From: Pseudomonadales bacterium
GTDB lineage: Bacteria; Pseudomonadota; Gammaproteobacteria; Pseudomonadales; Pseudohongiellaceae
Direction: 5' to 3'
Assembly (NCBI GenBank): GCA_022822865.1
Contig: JAJDYJ010000063.1
Location: 1 to 54,416, forward strand
DNA: 54,416 nt
Part shown: positions 24,092 through 32,489 of the stretch, in pieces
How the letters are laid out: every line of letters starts with the position of its first letter
Position numbering within the stretch: position 1 is the stretch's first letter
Position numbers and translations under genes: made by a program
The notes under the pieces: generated by a model
What the model saw: the letters and a program-made list of their open reading frames with translations, nothing else
What the model was told of the DNA's origin: nothing
Database searches by the model: none

Positions 24092-27000
24092 TCAACCCGT
24101 CGCCATTTCCGCGGCTTCGTCGATATCGACGCTGACGACCCGGGAAATGCCCGCTTCCTGCATCGTGATGCCGAGCAGTTGATTGGCGGTCTCCATGGAA
24201 ATCTTGTTGTGCGTAACGAGAATGAATTGTACGCGCGCGGCCAGTTCCCTCAAGAGGGCGGTGAAGCGATTGATGTTGGCGTCGTCGAGCGGCGCGTCGA
24301 CCTCGTCGAGCATGCAAAACGGTGAAGGATTGAGCTGGAAGATAGTGAACACCAGGGCGATGGCGGTCATCGCTTTCTCGCCGCCGGAAAGCAGATGGAT
24401 GCTCACGTTCTTCTTTCCCGGCGGCCGCGCCATGATGGTCACGCCGGCGTTCAGCAAATCTTCGCCGGTCAACTCGAGATAAGCCTGACCGCCGCCGAAC
24501 AAGCGCGCAAACAGGCCTTTCAATCCCTTATTGATATCGTCCAGCGTGGCGCCGAAGCGGGATCGGGTCTCGCTGTCGATCTTTCTCATCGCGTCTTCCA
24601 GCGTGGACAATGCCTTTTCGAGTTCATCGTTCTGCTTGTCGAGCCAGACCTTTCGCTCGGATTGCTGTTCGAATTCTTCCGCCGCGGCGAGATTGACCGC
24701 GCCGATCCGCTGGATGCGGCCCTCAAGCTTTTCCAGTAATTCTTCGCAGGACTGCGCAGTCTGATCTTCAGGAAGATCGTCGAGAACCTGCTTTGGACTC
24801 AACCCGGCCTGACCGAGCCTTGCCAGCAGGTCCTCACTTTTTACCGCGGCGCGTTCGTTTTCGACGCGATGACTCTGGATTTCTTCGAGGACGCCGGTGT
24901 GGCGCTGCTGCAACTCCCGGCGCTTCGCTTCCCGGGCTTTCAGCTTCTCTTCGGCCTTTTCGTATGCGGCTCGCGCTTCGCGTAATTCCTTTTCCACATC
25001 GGCGGCCTGCTTCAGCTTTTCCTGCAATTGTTTCCGCAGGTGCTCGCCAGGTTCCCTCGTTTCCTCCAACTGGGCCTCCAGGGTCCGGATTCTTTCCGCG
25101 TCGCGCTGAACCTGGACCGCCATGCGGTCCATGTTCTCCCGGGTCGATTTCAATTGCGTGCCGAGCTCGTTCTTCTTCAGGGCCAGGTTGTGCAATTCGT
25201 CCTTGTCCCTGGCGGCACGATTTCGATGTTCTTCAAGTTGCTTTCGGTCCTGCTCGCGTTCGCGCGCGTATTCCTGCCGGCGGCCGGCGTCCGCCTTCAT
25301 CTGGCCGCGCGCTTCTTCAAGGCGCCGGCCAGACTCTTCCAGACTGGCCCGATCCTGCTCGATCTGCCCCTGCAGTTCTTCGAGTTCCGCCTCGATGCGT
25401 TCACGACGTTCGAGATTTCCCTCGATGCGGGTGTTCTCGGTGGAGATTTCCGCACGAATCCGTTCGAGATCCGCGGTCTTTTGCTGCAAGAGTTCCAGGC
25501 ATTGCTCGCGATCTTCTTCCGCCGTGGTCAACTTCAAGCGAAACTCTTCGCGCCGCTGTTCAAGCGTGCCGGATTTTACTTCCATCGAGATGATTTCGGC
25601 TTGCAGACCATCGATTACCGATTGCCGCAGGGCGACGGATTGTTCCCCGTCGGCCTTGCCGATCCTGATCCAGCTCGTGCCGATCCAGGCGCCTTCGGGA
25701 CAGACCACGGACTCTCCCGTCCGCAGTTCGCCTCGCGCCGCCAGTGCCTCTTTCAGGCTTCCGGCGCCATACACGTCACGCAACAGATCGCCGAGCGGCC
25801 GGCTGCTTTCGACCTTGCCGGCCAGCGGCGGCGGCAAGCCTTTCCTCGTTTCCAACGGTGCGGCGTCTCCGGCATCGAGCAAGGTCAAATCCGCATCAGG
25901 CAGATCCGCGAGCAGCGAATCGGGCAATTCGTCCAGGCAAATCCCGCGCAGCCGATCTCCCAGCACGAGTTCCACGACCGTCTCCCAACCCGGTTCGATG
26001 CGCAGGGATTCACCGAGCCTGGAACTGCCTTCCAGGCCCTGTCTCTTGAGCCATTCCGCCGCCGTCGTGTCGTCGCTGCCGAGCGCCGCCTGCTGCAAGG
26101 CATCGAGCGAGGCCTTGCGCCCGCCGGCTTCCCGGATTCCCGAGCGGACACGATCGAATTCCTCGCCGCAAGCCGCGAGCAGTTTTCGCGTACTCTCCAG
26201 TTCGGCTGCAACTTCGCCATGACGGCCGCGCAGTCGTTCCAGCTCCCTTTCCAGTTCGGAGGCCTGTTGCTCCCGGCCGGCAAGATCGCCGGGCTCCGTA
26301 TCGAGTCCGGCCAATTCGGATTGCAACCGCTCCCCGCTCTGGCGCGCGCGCTCGATGCTGTTTTCGAATTGCCGGATTCTCGATCGTTCGACTTCGGCGG
26401 TCTGCCGCGGCGTTTCCGCTTCGAGGCTGAAGTCGTCCCATTGCCGCTGGCTCTGCTGCTGGCGGTTTTCCGTTTCCCCGGCAAGACGCGAGGATTCGCT
26501 TTCTCTCTCTTCGGCCGCCTTTACGTCGAGCGAGATCTGTTCGAGTTCGCGCTCGACCCGCGCCACCTGGGCGAGATCGGAATCGAGTTCGTCCGAAGTC
26601 TGGCGCCAGTCGCCGCGGGTCTTTTCCAGATCTGCGCCGAGTTGTGCAACTCTCTCCCTGTGATGCTCCATCGATTGCTCGATGCGTACGATATCGTTGC
26701 CGATCCGGATGCTCTTGCCCTGAATATCGGAAACGCCGGCATTGAGTTCCGCATTGTGCGCCCGGCTCTGTTCGATGGCGGCCTCCTCCTCGAGTTGACC
26801 GGCGGCGAATTCCTCCTTGCGGGTTTCCAGTTCCGCCAGGGTCCGCTCGAAGGCATCCATTTCCTGCGCCAGACTCTGCCACTGCAATGCGTGCAGGCGC
26901 GCTTCGACGGTTCGCTGCTCTTCCATCAGTTCCCGGTAGCGCTGGGCCGCCCGCGACTGCCGCTCGAGATGTTGCAGTTGCCGCTGCAATTCGCCGCGAA

Positions 27001-27589
27001 CGTCCGCGAGCCGCTCCAGATTTTCCCGGGTTCTGGCAATGCGCGCCGCGGTTTCCTTGCGCCGTTCGCGATATTTCGAAATGCCGGCGGCCTCCTCGAT
27101 ATAGACGCGCAACTCTTCCGGCCTGGACTCGATCAGGCGGCTGATCATGCCTTGCTCGACAATGGAATAACTGCGCGGGCCGAGCCCGGTGCCGAGAAAG
27201 AGTTCGGTGATGTCGCGCCGCCGGCATCGGGTTCCGTTGAGCGAGTAGACCGATTCGCCGCCCCGTTCGACTTTCCGCTTGATCGAAATTTCCGCATAGC
27301 CGGCGTACTCGCCTTGCAGGCGCTTGTCGGCGTTGTCGAAGACGAGTTCCACCGAGGCCAGACCGACCGGATTCCTGACCGCAGATCCGTTGAAGATGAC
27401 GTCGGCCATCTGTTCGCCACGCAGGTTGCGTGGGGAACTTTCGCCCATGACCCAGCGCACGGCGTCGATCACGTTCGACTTGCCGCAGCCGTTCGGGCCG
27501 ACTACGGCGCAAACATTCGAGGGGAAATTGATGGTGGTAGGGTCAACGAATGACTTGAAACCGGCCAGCCTGATGCATTTCAGTCGCAT
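24092..27589 (-). CDS. smc: Chromosome segregation ATPase SMC
   Basis: A protein of 1165 residues. Walker A is GPNGCGKSN (31-39). Long coiled coils flank a hinge at about 505-660. The C-terminal head carries the ABC signature LLSGGEKAMTA and Walker B MLDEVDAPLDD. SMC organises and helps segregate the chromosome with ScpA and ScpB. It heads the smc-zipA-ligA-djlA strand run. Upstream, 27590-27730 contains no other gene. Long open frames on the opposite strand here (for example 25028-27553) follow from the skewed codon use and are not genes. Confidence 0.96.
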   Translation of the reverse strand: MRLKCIRLAGFKSFVDPTTINFPSNVCAVVGPNGCGKSNVIDAVRWVMGESSPRNLRGEQMADVIFNGSAVRNPVGLASVELVFDNADKRLQGEYAGYAEISIKRKVERGGESVYSLNGTRCRRRDITELFLGTGLGPRSYSIVEQGMISRLIESRPEELRVYIEEAAGISKYRERRKETAARIARTRENLERLADVRGELQRQLQHLERQSRAAQRYRELMEEQRTVEARLHALQWQSLAQEMDAFERTLAELETRKEEFAAGQLEEEAAIEQSRAHNAELNAGVSDIQGKSIRIGNDIVRIEQSMEHHRERVAQLGADLEKTRGDWRQTSDELDSDLAQVARVERELEQISLDVKAAEERESESSRLAGETENRQQQSQRQWDDFSLEAETPRQTAEVERSRIRQFENSIERARQSGERLQSELAGLDTEPGDLAGREQQASELERELERLRGRHGEVAAELESTRKLLAACGEEFDRVRSGIREAGGRKASLDALQQAALGSDDTTAAEWLKRQGLEGSSRLGESLRIEPGWETVVELVLGDRLRGICLDELPDSLLADLPDADLTLLDAGDAAPLETRKGLPPPLAGKVESSRPLGDLLRDVYGAGSLKEALAARGELRTGESVVCPEGAWIGTSWIRIGKADGEQSVALRQSVIDGLQAEIISMEVKSGTLEQRREEFRLKLTTAEEDREQCLELLQQKTADLERIRAEISTENTRIEGNLERRERIEAELEELQGQIEQDRASLEESGRRLEEARGQMKADAGRRQEYAREREQDRKQLEEHRNRAARDKDELHNLALKKNELGTQLKSTRENMDRMAVQVQRDAERIRTLEAQLEETREPGEHLRKQLQEKLKQAADVEKELREARAAYEKAEEKLKAREAKRRELQQRHTGVLEEIQSHRVENERAAVKSEDLLARLGQAGLSPKQVLDDLPEDQTAQSCEELLEKLEGRIQRIGAVNLAAAEEFEQQSERKVWLDKQNDELEKALSTLEDAMRKIDSETRSRFGATLDDINKGLKGLFARLFGGGQAYLELTGEDLLNAGVTIMARPPGKKNVSIHLLSGGEKAMTAIALVFTIFQLNPSPFCMLDEVDAPLDDANINRFTALLRELAARVQFILVTHNKISMETANQLLGITMQEAGISRVVSVDIDEAAEMATG

Positions 27590-27739
27590 GAATGATCTTG
27601 CCTGTCTTTGTTCCTGCCCGTCTGCGGGGCTTGCGCCGGTATCCTTGTATCTTGAAATCGACAGGTACGCGCCAGAGTGTAGCCGAAATGCCCGAAAATC
27701 CGCCAGTCATGCCTGCGTCTCTTCCTGGAAATCAGCCTT

Positions 27740-27772
27740 ATGTCGCGCTGATGTCAACCTGATGTCGCGGTA
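27740..27772 (+). repeat. Three tandem 11-bp direct repeats (possible operator)
   Basis: ATGTCGCGCTG (27740-27750), ATGTCAACCTG (27751-27761) and ATGTCGCGGTA (27762-27772) follow each other without gaps. A period of 11 bp places each copy on the same face of the helix, as for ribbon-helix-helix repressor sites. They lie just upstream of the antitoxin promoter. Confidence 0.6.
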
Positions 27773-27796
27773 AACGCAACCTTGACAACGTTTACC
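27769..27796. promoter_or_regulatory. Inverted repeat overlapping the antitoxin -35
   Basis: GGTAAACG (27769-27776) and CGTTTACC (27789-27796) are perfect 8-bp arms with a 12-base spacer. The -35 hexamer TTGACA lies inside the spacer, so a protein bound here would block the promoter. The left arm overlaps the last of the 11-bp repeats by four bases. Confidence 0.55.
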
Positions 27797-27808
27797 CTCG
27801 CTTATAAT
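27782..27808 (+). promoter_or_regulatory. Promoter of the antitoxin gene
   Basis: TTGACA (27782-27787) and TATAAT (27803-27808) are both perfect sigma70 hexamers. The spacer is only 15 bases, shorter than the optimal 17. Transcription would begin near 27815, about 75 bases before the ATG. Confidence 0.65.
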
Positions 27809-27888
27809 CGGTCATGAGGGCAATGCTGACGGAAAACACCGGGATCGGCGCAGCTATTGCAGAACCAGCAGCGTCCGGAGGGGAATCC

Positions 27889-28110
27889 ATGCTCAGAATC
27901 GACTTGCCACGTGAACTTGAAAACGAACTGGCGCTGCTCGCCGCGCTCTCGGGCAAATCGGTCCGGTTTCATGTCCGGCAAGCGATCCTGGAGTACCTTG
28001 ACGACCTCGACGATCGAATAATAGCCGAGAGATGGCTTGAGGAAGCACTGGCAGCGGAAGACGTCGGGTTTGATGGCAGCGAAACGCACATACGCGGTCG
28101 ATCTCAATAG
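27889..28110 (+). CDS. RelB/RHH-type antitoxin, apparently without its toxin
   Basis: A protein of 73 residues. MLRIDLPRELENELALLA plus the following helix and VRQAILEYLDDLDD form a ribbon-helix-helix DNA-binding domain like that of RelB/DUF6290 antitoxins. GGAGG at 27877-27881 stands before the ATG. A longer frame from 27814 has no such site. The usual C-terminal toxin-binding segment (a TYSLEEV-like stretch) is missing: the frame ends in SETHIRGRSQ. In a neighbouring frame the DNA reads KRTYAVDL, so a frameshift may have cut the tail. Only 69 bases remain before the next gene, too few for a RelE toxin. Confidence 0.7.
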   Translation: MLRIDLPRELENELALLAALSGKSVRFHVRQAILEYLDDLDDRIIAERWLEEALAAEDVGFDGSETHIRGRSQ

Positions 28111-28179
28111 CCCGAGATCAAGGCGGCACAATACCGAGCGGACCGGATAACGGGACAGGAGGGCTTGGAAACGCCCCCT

Positions 28180-30258
28180 TCAGTCAGCCACGGGGCTTTC
28201 CGACCGGTAGCGTTCGAACCACTCCAGAGTGTGTGCGACCTTGGCAATCAGATTGGACGGACTACTGCTCGCGATGCCGTGCGAGGCGTCCTGTATCCGC
28301 ACCATCTCCGTCGGAACCTTGCGAATCTGCAACGCCTGGTAGAACTGCTCGGTCTCTCCCATCGGCGTACGCAGATCCTGTTCCCCGGTGATCAGCATCG
28401 TAGGGGTCGTGACGTTGCCGACCAGGGAGAGCGGTGAGCGGGACCAGTAGTGCTCCAGCATTCCGTCCTCCCAGACCGGGCCGGGGAACCAGTACTGGTA
28501 GTAGGATGCGTACCCGTCCGACATGAGCGAGAAACTGATCCAGTCGATGACCGGTTTCTGCGATACCGCCGCGCGAAAGCGGTCGGTCTTCCCGACGATC
28601 CACGCCGTCAGTACGCCGCCGCCGCTGCCGCCGGTAACCATCAGGTTGTTTTCGTCGATGTAGCCCCGGCCGATCACGGCATCGACACCCGACATGAGGT
28701 CGTCGTAGTCGTAGCCCGGATAGGCGTGGTGGATCAGGTTGCCGAATTCCTCGCCGTAGCTCGTGCTGCCGCGCGGATTCGCGTAGAGGACGACGTAACC
28801 GGCTGCCGCATAGAACTGGACCTCGGCCGCGAAGCGGGGGCCGTAGTTCGCAAACGGGCCGCCGTGTATCTCGAGCAACAGCGGGTACTTGCGGGCGGGA
28901 TCGAAGTCCGGGGGCTTGGCGATCCAGCCGTGTACGGGACGGCCGTCATGGGAGGATTCCCACCAGATTTCCTCGACCGCGGCAAGTTTCCTGTGGGCCA
29001 GGAGATCTTCGTTCAGGCTGGTAATCCGGCGCGGTTCGGTCCCCACCCGGCCGATGGCGACATCGGCCGGGCGCATCGGCGAATTGGTGGTGAAGGCGAA
29101 GCTTCCGTCACGCGCCAAGGTGTAGGACCCGCTGTCATAAGGTCGTCCGAGTTCAACGCCGCCCACATCGGCTGCAAGGTCGGCGACATCGCCTTCAAGA
29201 GTGACGTTCGCGATCCGGGTGGTACCCTGGTCGTCGTACTGAATGAAGAGGGAATGGCCGTCCGCGGCCCAGTTGAGGTTGCCCACGTCGCGATCAAGAT
29301 CACCGACGCGGCGGGCGCCGCCGCCGTCTCGATCCATGACGTACAGGCGGGAAACCTGGTAGCCCTGATGGCGGTCGTCGTAGCCCGTGTACGCGATCCG
29401 GGAACCGTCGGGCGATACTGCCGGGCTGCCGTCGGGGCCGAAGCGGTCGGTAAGCTGGCGAAGTCTCCCCGTGTCGACCGATAACTCGAATACTTCGCTG
29501 TTGCGGACATCGAAATCGGGATTGTCCCGGTTGGCGCTGAAGACGATCGAGCTGGAGTCGGGCGACCAGGACAGTCCGCCGCCGTGGTCGTAAGGACCGC
29601 TCGTCAATTGGCGCGGAGTGCCGCCATCCGCGGGAAGAACGAAGACATGCGTGTATCCGTCCGGAAGGTATCCGCGCCCGTCCGCCCGGTAGCGGAGCTT
29701 CGAGATCACCCGCGCCGGCGCCGTCCACTCGGCGTCCTCGGGCGCGGACGGCATTTCCGCGAAGGCGGGAGGCGGTTCCGGCACGAACATCGTCATCGCA
29801 ATCCAGTTCCCGTCGGGTGACCAGGCGATGTTTTCGGGCGACTCGGTCACATTGGTGAGTTCCGCCGTCTGGCCGGTGTCCATCCAGCGCACGAACAACT
29901 GGTTTGTACCGCCATCCGAGGCCAGATACAGCAGGCGGTTGCCGTCGGGAGACCAGCGTGGCGAACTCACCGAACCACTTCCGTCCGTGACCGCGCGGTG
30001 ATTCGAGCCATCCGCGTCGACCACCCAGATTGCGGAACGCTCCGCGTCCGTCATGATGTCGAAGCCGCGCCGAACGTACACGACGCGGTCGCCGGCTGGC
30101 GATATGCGGGGATCGTCTGCAACCTCCATTTCGAATACATCCAGATACTGGAGCCTGAGGGGGTCGGCAGCCTCCTCGTTGACCTGGGCGGCCAGCGGCG
30201 CGGTTCCGAAAAGGAGAGTGAGAGCGAAAGCGAACAGCGATGAGTGTCTCTTCGTCAT
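28180..30258 (-). CDS. Secreted S9-family serine peptidase (DPP/acylaminoacyl-peptidase type)
   Basis: A protein of 692 residues with a signal peptide (about 1-25, ending PLAAQ). An N-terminal beta-propeller built from WD40-like/PD40 repeats (SPDGNRLLY, SPDGNWIAM, SPDSSSIVF, SPDGSRIAY) is followed by an alpha/beta hydrolase domain. The nucleophile Ser is in VTGGSGGGV, the Asp in ITGEQDLRTP and the His in DASHGIAS. It should cleave short peptides in the periplasm or outside, for peptide nutrition or turnover. The start at 30258 is chosen for the signal peptide and AGGGG before it; the longer frame to 30480 runs through two tRNA genes. The 3' end of tRNA-Asp is only 28 bases upstream. Confidence 0.85.
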   Translation of the reverse strand: MTKRHSSLFAFALTLLFGTAPLAAQVNEEAADPLRLQYLDVFEMEVADDPRISPAGDRVVYVRRGFDIMTDAERSAIWVVDADGSNHRAVTDGSGSVSSPRWSPDGNRLLYLASDGGTNQLFVRWMDTGQTAELTNVTESPENIAWSPDGNWIAMTMFVPEPPPAFAEMPSAPEDAEWTAPARVISKLRYRADGRGYLPDGYTHVFVLPADGGTPRQLTSGPYDHGGGLSWSPDSSSIVFSANRDNPDFDVRNSEVFELSVDTGRLRQLTDRFGPDGSPAVSPDGSRIAYTGYDDRHQGYQVSRLYVMDRDGGGARRVGDLDRDVGNLNWAADGHSLFIQYDDQGTTRIANVTLEGDVADLAADVGGVELGRPYDSGSYTLARDGSFAFTTNSPMRPADVAIGRVGTEPRRITSLNEDLLAHRKLAAVEEIWWESSHDGRPVHGWIAKPPDFDPARKYPLLLEIHGGPFANYGPRFAAEVQFYAAAGYVVLYANPRGSTSYGEEFGNLIHHAYPGYDYDDLMSGVDAVIGRGYIDENNLMVTGGSGGGVLTAWIVGKTDRFRAAVSQKPVIDWISFSLMSDGYASYYQYWFPGPVWEDGMLEHYWSRSPLSLVGNVTTPTMLITGEQDLRTPMGETEQFYQALQIRKVPTEMVRIQDASHGIASSSPSNLIAKVAHTLEWFERYRSESPVAD

Positions 30259-30286
30259 GCCAGTTGCCCCTGTCGTGAAGCGCGAG

Positions 30287-30363
30287 TGGCGGACCGGACG
30301 GGACTCGAACCCGCGACCTCCGGCGTGACAGGCCGGCATTCTAACCGACTGAACTACCGGTCC
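30287..30363 (-). tRNA. tRNA-Asp (GUC)
   Basis: A 77-base sequence on the minus strand folds as a cloverleaf with acceptor GGACCGG/CCGGTCC, discriminator G and encoded CCA. The anticodon loop is CTGTCAC, giving anticodon GUC for aspartate. The T arm is GCGGG-TTCGAGT-CCCGT. It closely resembles E. coli tRNA-Asp. It follows tRNA-Val by 56 bases in the same transcript. Confidence 0.96.
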
Positions 30364-30419
30364 GTTGCAAGACGTCAACCTGACCGAGGTTGACTTCGTC
30401 AGCCCGTGCGGGATGACTT

Positions 30420-30495
30420 TGGTGGGTGGTGAGGGATTTGAACCCCCGACATTCGCCTTGTAAGGGCGACGCTCTCCCAACTGAGCTAACCACCC
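30420..30495 (-). tRNA. tRNA-Val (UAC)
   Basis: A 76-base cloverleaf on the minus strand with acceptor GGGTGGT/ACCACCC, discriminator A and encoded CCA. The anticodon loop CTTACAA gives UAC for valine. The T loop is TTCAAAT. It is the first gene of a tRNA-Val/tRNA-Asp pair behind a strong promoter. Confidence 0.96.
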
Positions 30496-30513
30496 GAGCT
30501 CAGGCGAACGCGA

Positions 30514-30541
30514 ATTGTACTCGCTTGGCGTGTTCTGTCAA
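30514..30541 (-). promoter_or_regulatory. Promoter of the tRNA-Val/tRNA-Asp transcript
   Basis: On the minus strand TTGACA (30541-30536) and TACAAT (30519-30514) are separated by 16 bases. The -35 is perfect and the -10 matches five of six. Transcription should start near 30507, about 12 bases before the tRNA-Val 5' end. The bases after the -10 are fairly GC-rich, as in stringently controlled stable-RNA promoters. Confidence 0.8.
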
Positions 30542-30611
30542 CAAAGGTCGGGGCTTGTGGCAAAATGCCCGCTTCCCTGCAATGTGCGGCGCCTGACGCG
30601 CCGGTTTCGGC

Positions 30612-30968
30612 ATGAAAATCTACAAGGAATTCCGCATCGAAGCGGCCCATCGCCTGCCCAATCTGCCGGCGGAGCATAAATGTTCGCGGCTGCACGGCCA
30701 TTCGTTCCGCATCGTCGCCACGGTGGCAGGTCCGCTGCAGCAGCCGCAAGGCTGGGTGCGGGATTTCGCCGATATCGCGGAGGCTTTCCAGCCCTTGTTC
30801 GAACAGCTCGACCATCATTATCTGAACGATATCGAGGGATTGGAGAATCCCACCAGCGAGAATCTGGCGATCTGGGTCTGGGAGCGACTGAAGCCTTCCC
30901 TGCCCGACCTCGTCGAAGTCGAAGTCCGCGAAACCTGCACTAGCGGCTGCCGTTACAGAGGCGGCTGA
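30612..30968 (+). CDS. queD: 6-carboxytetrahydropterin synthase QueD-like
   Basis: A T-fold enzyme of 118 residues in the pathway to preQ0 and queuosine, which makes 6-carboxy-5,6,7,8-tetrahydropterin from dihydroneopterin triphosphate. The zinc ligands are His13 (EAAHRL), His28 and His30 (LHGHSF). The catalytic Cys24 is in KCSRLHGH, and LDHHYLND and the late Glu107 complete the site. The length matches QueD rather than the longer eukaryotic PTPS. It stands alone here, divergent from the tRNA genes, with no other queuosine gene in the window. Confidence 0.92.
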   Translation: MKIYKEFRIEAAHRLPNLPAEHKCSRLHGHSFRIVATVAGPLQQPQGWVRDFADIAEAFQPLFEQLDHHYLNDIEGLENPTSENLAIWVWERLKPSLPDLVEVEVRETCTSGCRYRGG

Positions 30969-31070
30969 TTTCCTCGATTGTTAACCAACCGGCGCGGCAA
31001 CACGTTGTATTGGTCAGATTCGGCCTATTGCCGGACCGACCCTGAAATCAAATATTGAAGGAGTACACAA

Positions 31071-31493
31071 ATGGAAGGAGTGGTAGCGTTATTGATTCCT
31101 TTTGGGTTCTTTGCAGCTTGCGTCCTGATCTACTGGCTATTCGCCAGATTGCGGCAGCATCGCAACGAGAAACAAACCGAAATCCAGCAACAGATGCTTG
31201 TAAAATTTGAATCGGCGGGAGAGCTGGCTGAATTTCTGGCCACTGAAAGCGGCCAGCAATTTATGCGGCAATTTGAATCCAGCCCTTACCGAATGATTCT
31301 GGCAACGCTTTCGATCGGGGTTATTTTAGGTTTCCTCGGATTGGGATTTCTCGGACTCACGGTCTTGAGCAATCAGGACTTTCTCGAACCGGGAGTTATT
31401 CTGCTCGTGCTCGGACTGGGTTTTGCTGCCGCCGCGGCGGTTTCCAGACGCCTGTCGGTACAATGGGAAAAAGAATCCCGCAACGGGTATTGA
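31071..31493 (+). CDS. Small membrane protein upstream of an ECF sigma gene
   Basis: A protein of 140 residues with a membrane segment at about 4-25, a charged soluble stretch (about 28-75), and two further hydrophobic segments at about 76-97 and 103-125, with a basic C-terminus. I recognise no family. AAGGAG sits in front of the ATG. It ends 9 bases before the sigma factor gene and is probably in the same transcript, so it may be part of the signal-sensing arrangement; that is inference. Confidence 0.7.
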   Translation: MEGVVALLIPFGFFAACVLIYWLFARLRQHRNEKQTEIQQQMLVKFESAGELAEFLATESGQQFMRQFESSPYRMILATLSIGVILGFLGLGFLGLTVLSNQDFLEPGVILLVLGLGFAAAAAVSRRLSVQWEKESRNGY

Positions 31494-31502
31494 TCGCAAG
31501 AT

Positions 31503-32000
31503 ATGGACGAAGCCGCTTTTCGCGCGATCCATGCGCAAACGGCGCGGCGGCTTCGCGCCTTCCTGATCTCGGCGCTCAAAGATCCGCCGCTGGCCGACGA
31601 CCTGTCGCAGGAAGCCTATATCCGCCTGCTGCGCGCGGACCTGAAGGATGCGAACATTCATCAGGTCCGCTCCTATTTGTACAAGACCGCCTTGAGCCTG
31701 ATAGCCGATCATGGCCGCAGATTGACCCGACAGCGGAAACTGCGGGAAAGATTGCCCGAGCCGGTCCCCGATCACCCGCGGCCCGATCTGGGTATCGACA
31801 TGCAGCGGCTGTTCGATATGCTGGCGCCAAAGCAACAGGCGTTGCTCTGGCTGGCCTATGTGGAAGGCGCCAGCCACCGCGAGATCGCCGGCGCTCTGGA
31901 CATGCGCGAGCCGGGAGTGCGGGTGGCGCTGTTCCGGGCACGTGGCAAGATGACGCAAATTCTGGAAAACCATAACTGGAATCAGGGTGATACGAGATGA
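31503..32000 (+). CDS. ECF-type RNA polymerase sigma factor
   Basis: A protein of 165 residues with sigma region 2 (DDLSQEAYIRLLR at about 32-44, the -10 recognition and core-binding helix) and region 4 (LLWLAYVEGASHREIAGALDMREPGVRVALFRARGKM at about 114-150, of which GASHREIAGAL is the HTH). The length and lack of regions 1 and 3 make it an ECF sigma factor. It is likely controlled by the downstream membrane protein with a zinc-binding anti-sigma motif, whose ATG overlaps the TGA of this gene. The inducing signal cannot be read from the sequence. Confidence 0.88.
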   Translation: MDEAAFRAIHAQTARRLRAFLISALKDPPLADDLSQEAYIRLLRADLKDANIHQVRSYLYKTALSLIADHGRRLTRQRKLRERLPEPVPDHPRPDLGIDMQRLFDMLAPKQQALLWLAYVEGASHREIAGALDMREPGVRVALFRARGKMTQILENHNWNQGDTR

Positions 32001-32464
32001 CTTTGAACTCATGTCCGCAATCGGAAGCAGTCGTTCGAGCCGTTCGGTCGGGCATCTGGCCCGAAGGATTGCGAACTCATATCGAAGCCTGCAAGGCCTG
32101 TCTTGAGACTAGCCGGGTGGCCTCATGGATGACGGAGATGGCCGCTGGCCTGGAATCGATTCCGGGCGAACTGCCCGACCCCGAATTGATTCGGCTCAAG
32201 GCGAAAATCAACAGGCGCTCGCAGTTGCCCGACCGGATTTTGTTGCCGCTCAAGGCCGGAGGCCTGTTCGGTATCGCCGGATTCAGCCTGCTGTTCGCGG
32301 CGATTCCGGAAAGCGCATGGAATCGGATTCAGGAATGGCGTCCGGGTGAAATGCCGCTTGCACAATTGCAGGAATTGCTTGTCGCCATGCCGGCGGCAGC
32401 CTGGTGGATGCCACTTGTCGCTGTCCTGCTGTTTCTGTTCGTATTCACTACCAGCGAAGCCTGA
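31997..32464 (+). CDS. Putative anti-sigma factor with ZAS motif and membrane segments
   Basis: A protein of 155 residues. His28, Cys32 and Cys35 form the HxxxCxxC motif of zinc-binding anti-sigma domains. Two hydrophobic segments follow, around 88-105 and 135-152. It overlaps the sigma gene stop (ATGA), the usual coupling for an ECF pair, and should hold the sigma factor at the membrane until a signal arrives. The C-terminal part after the first membrane segment is short, so little sensor domain is present. It ends 26 bases from the converging ung gene. Confidence 0.75.
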   Translation: MTLNSCPQSEAVVRAVRSGIWPEGLRTHIEACKACLETSRVASWMTEMAAGLESIPGELPDPELIRLKAKINRRSQLPDRILLPLKAGGLFGIAGFSLLFAAIPESAWNRIQEWRPGEMPLAQLQELLVAMPAAAWWMPLVAVLLFLFVFTTSEA

Positions 32465-32489
32465 GAACTATCGCAGGCGGGATTTGTTT

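Noticed and set aside
25028..27553. Long open frames antisense to smc, and similar ones antisense to preP, fadB, lysS and dapA
   Set aside because: They mirror high-GC codon use of a proven gene on the other strand, have no family match and no start signals.
28111..28179. A RelE-type toxin gene after the antitoxin
   Set aside because: Only 69 bases are available and none of the frames carries a RelE-like sequence.
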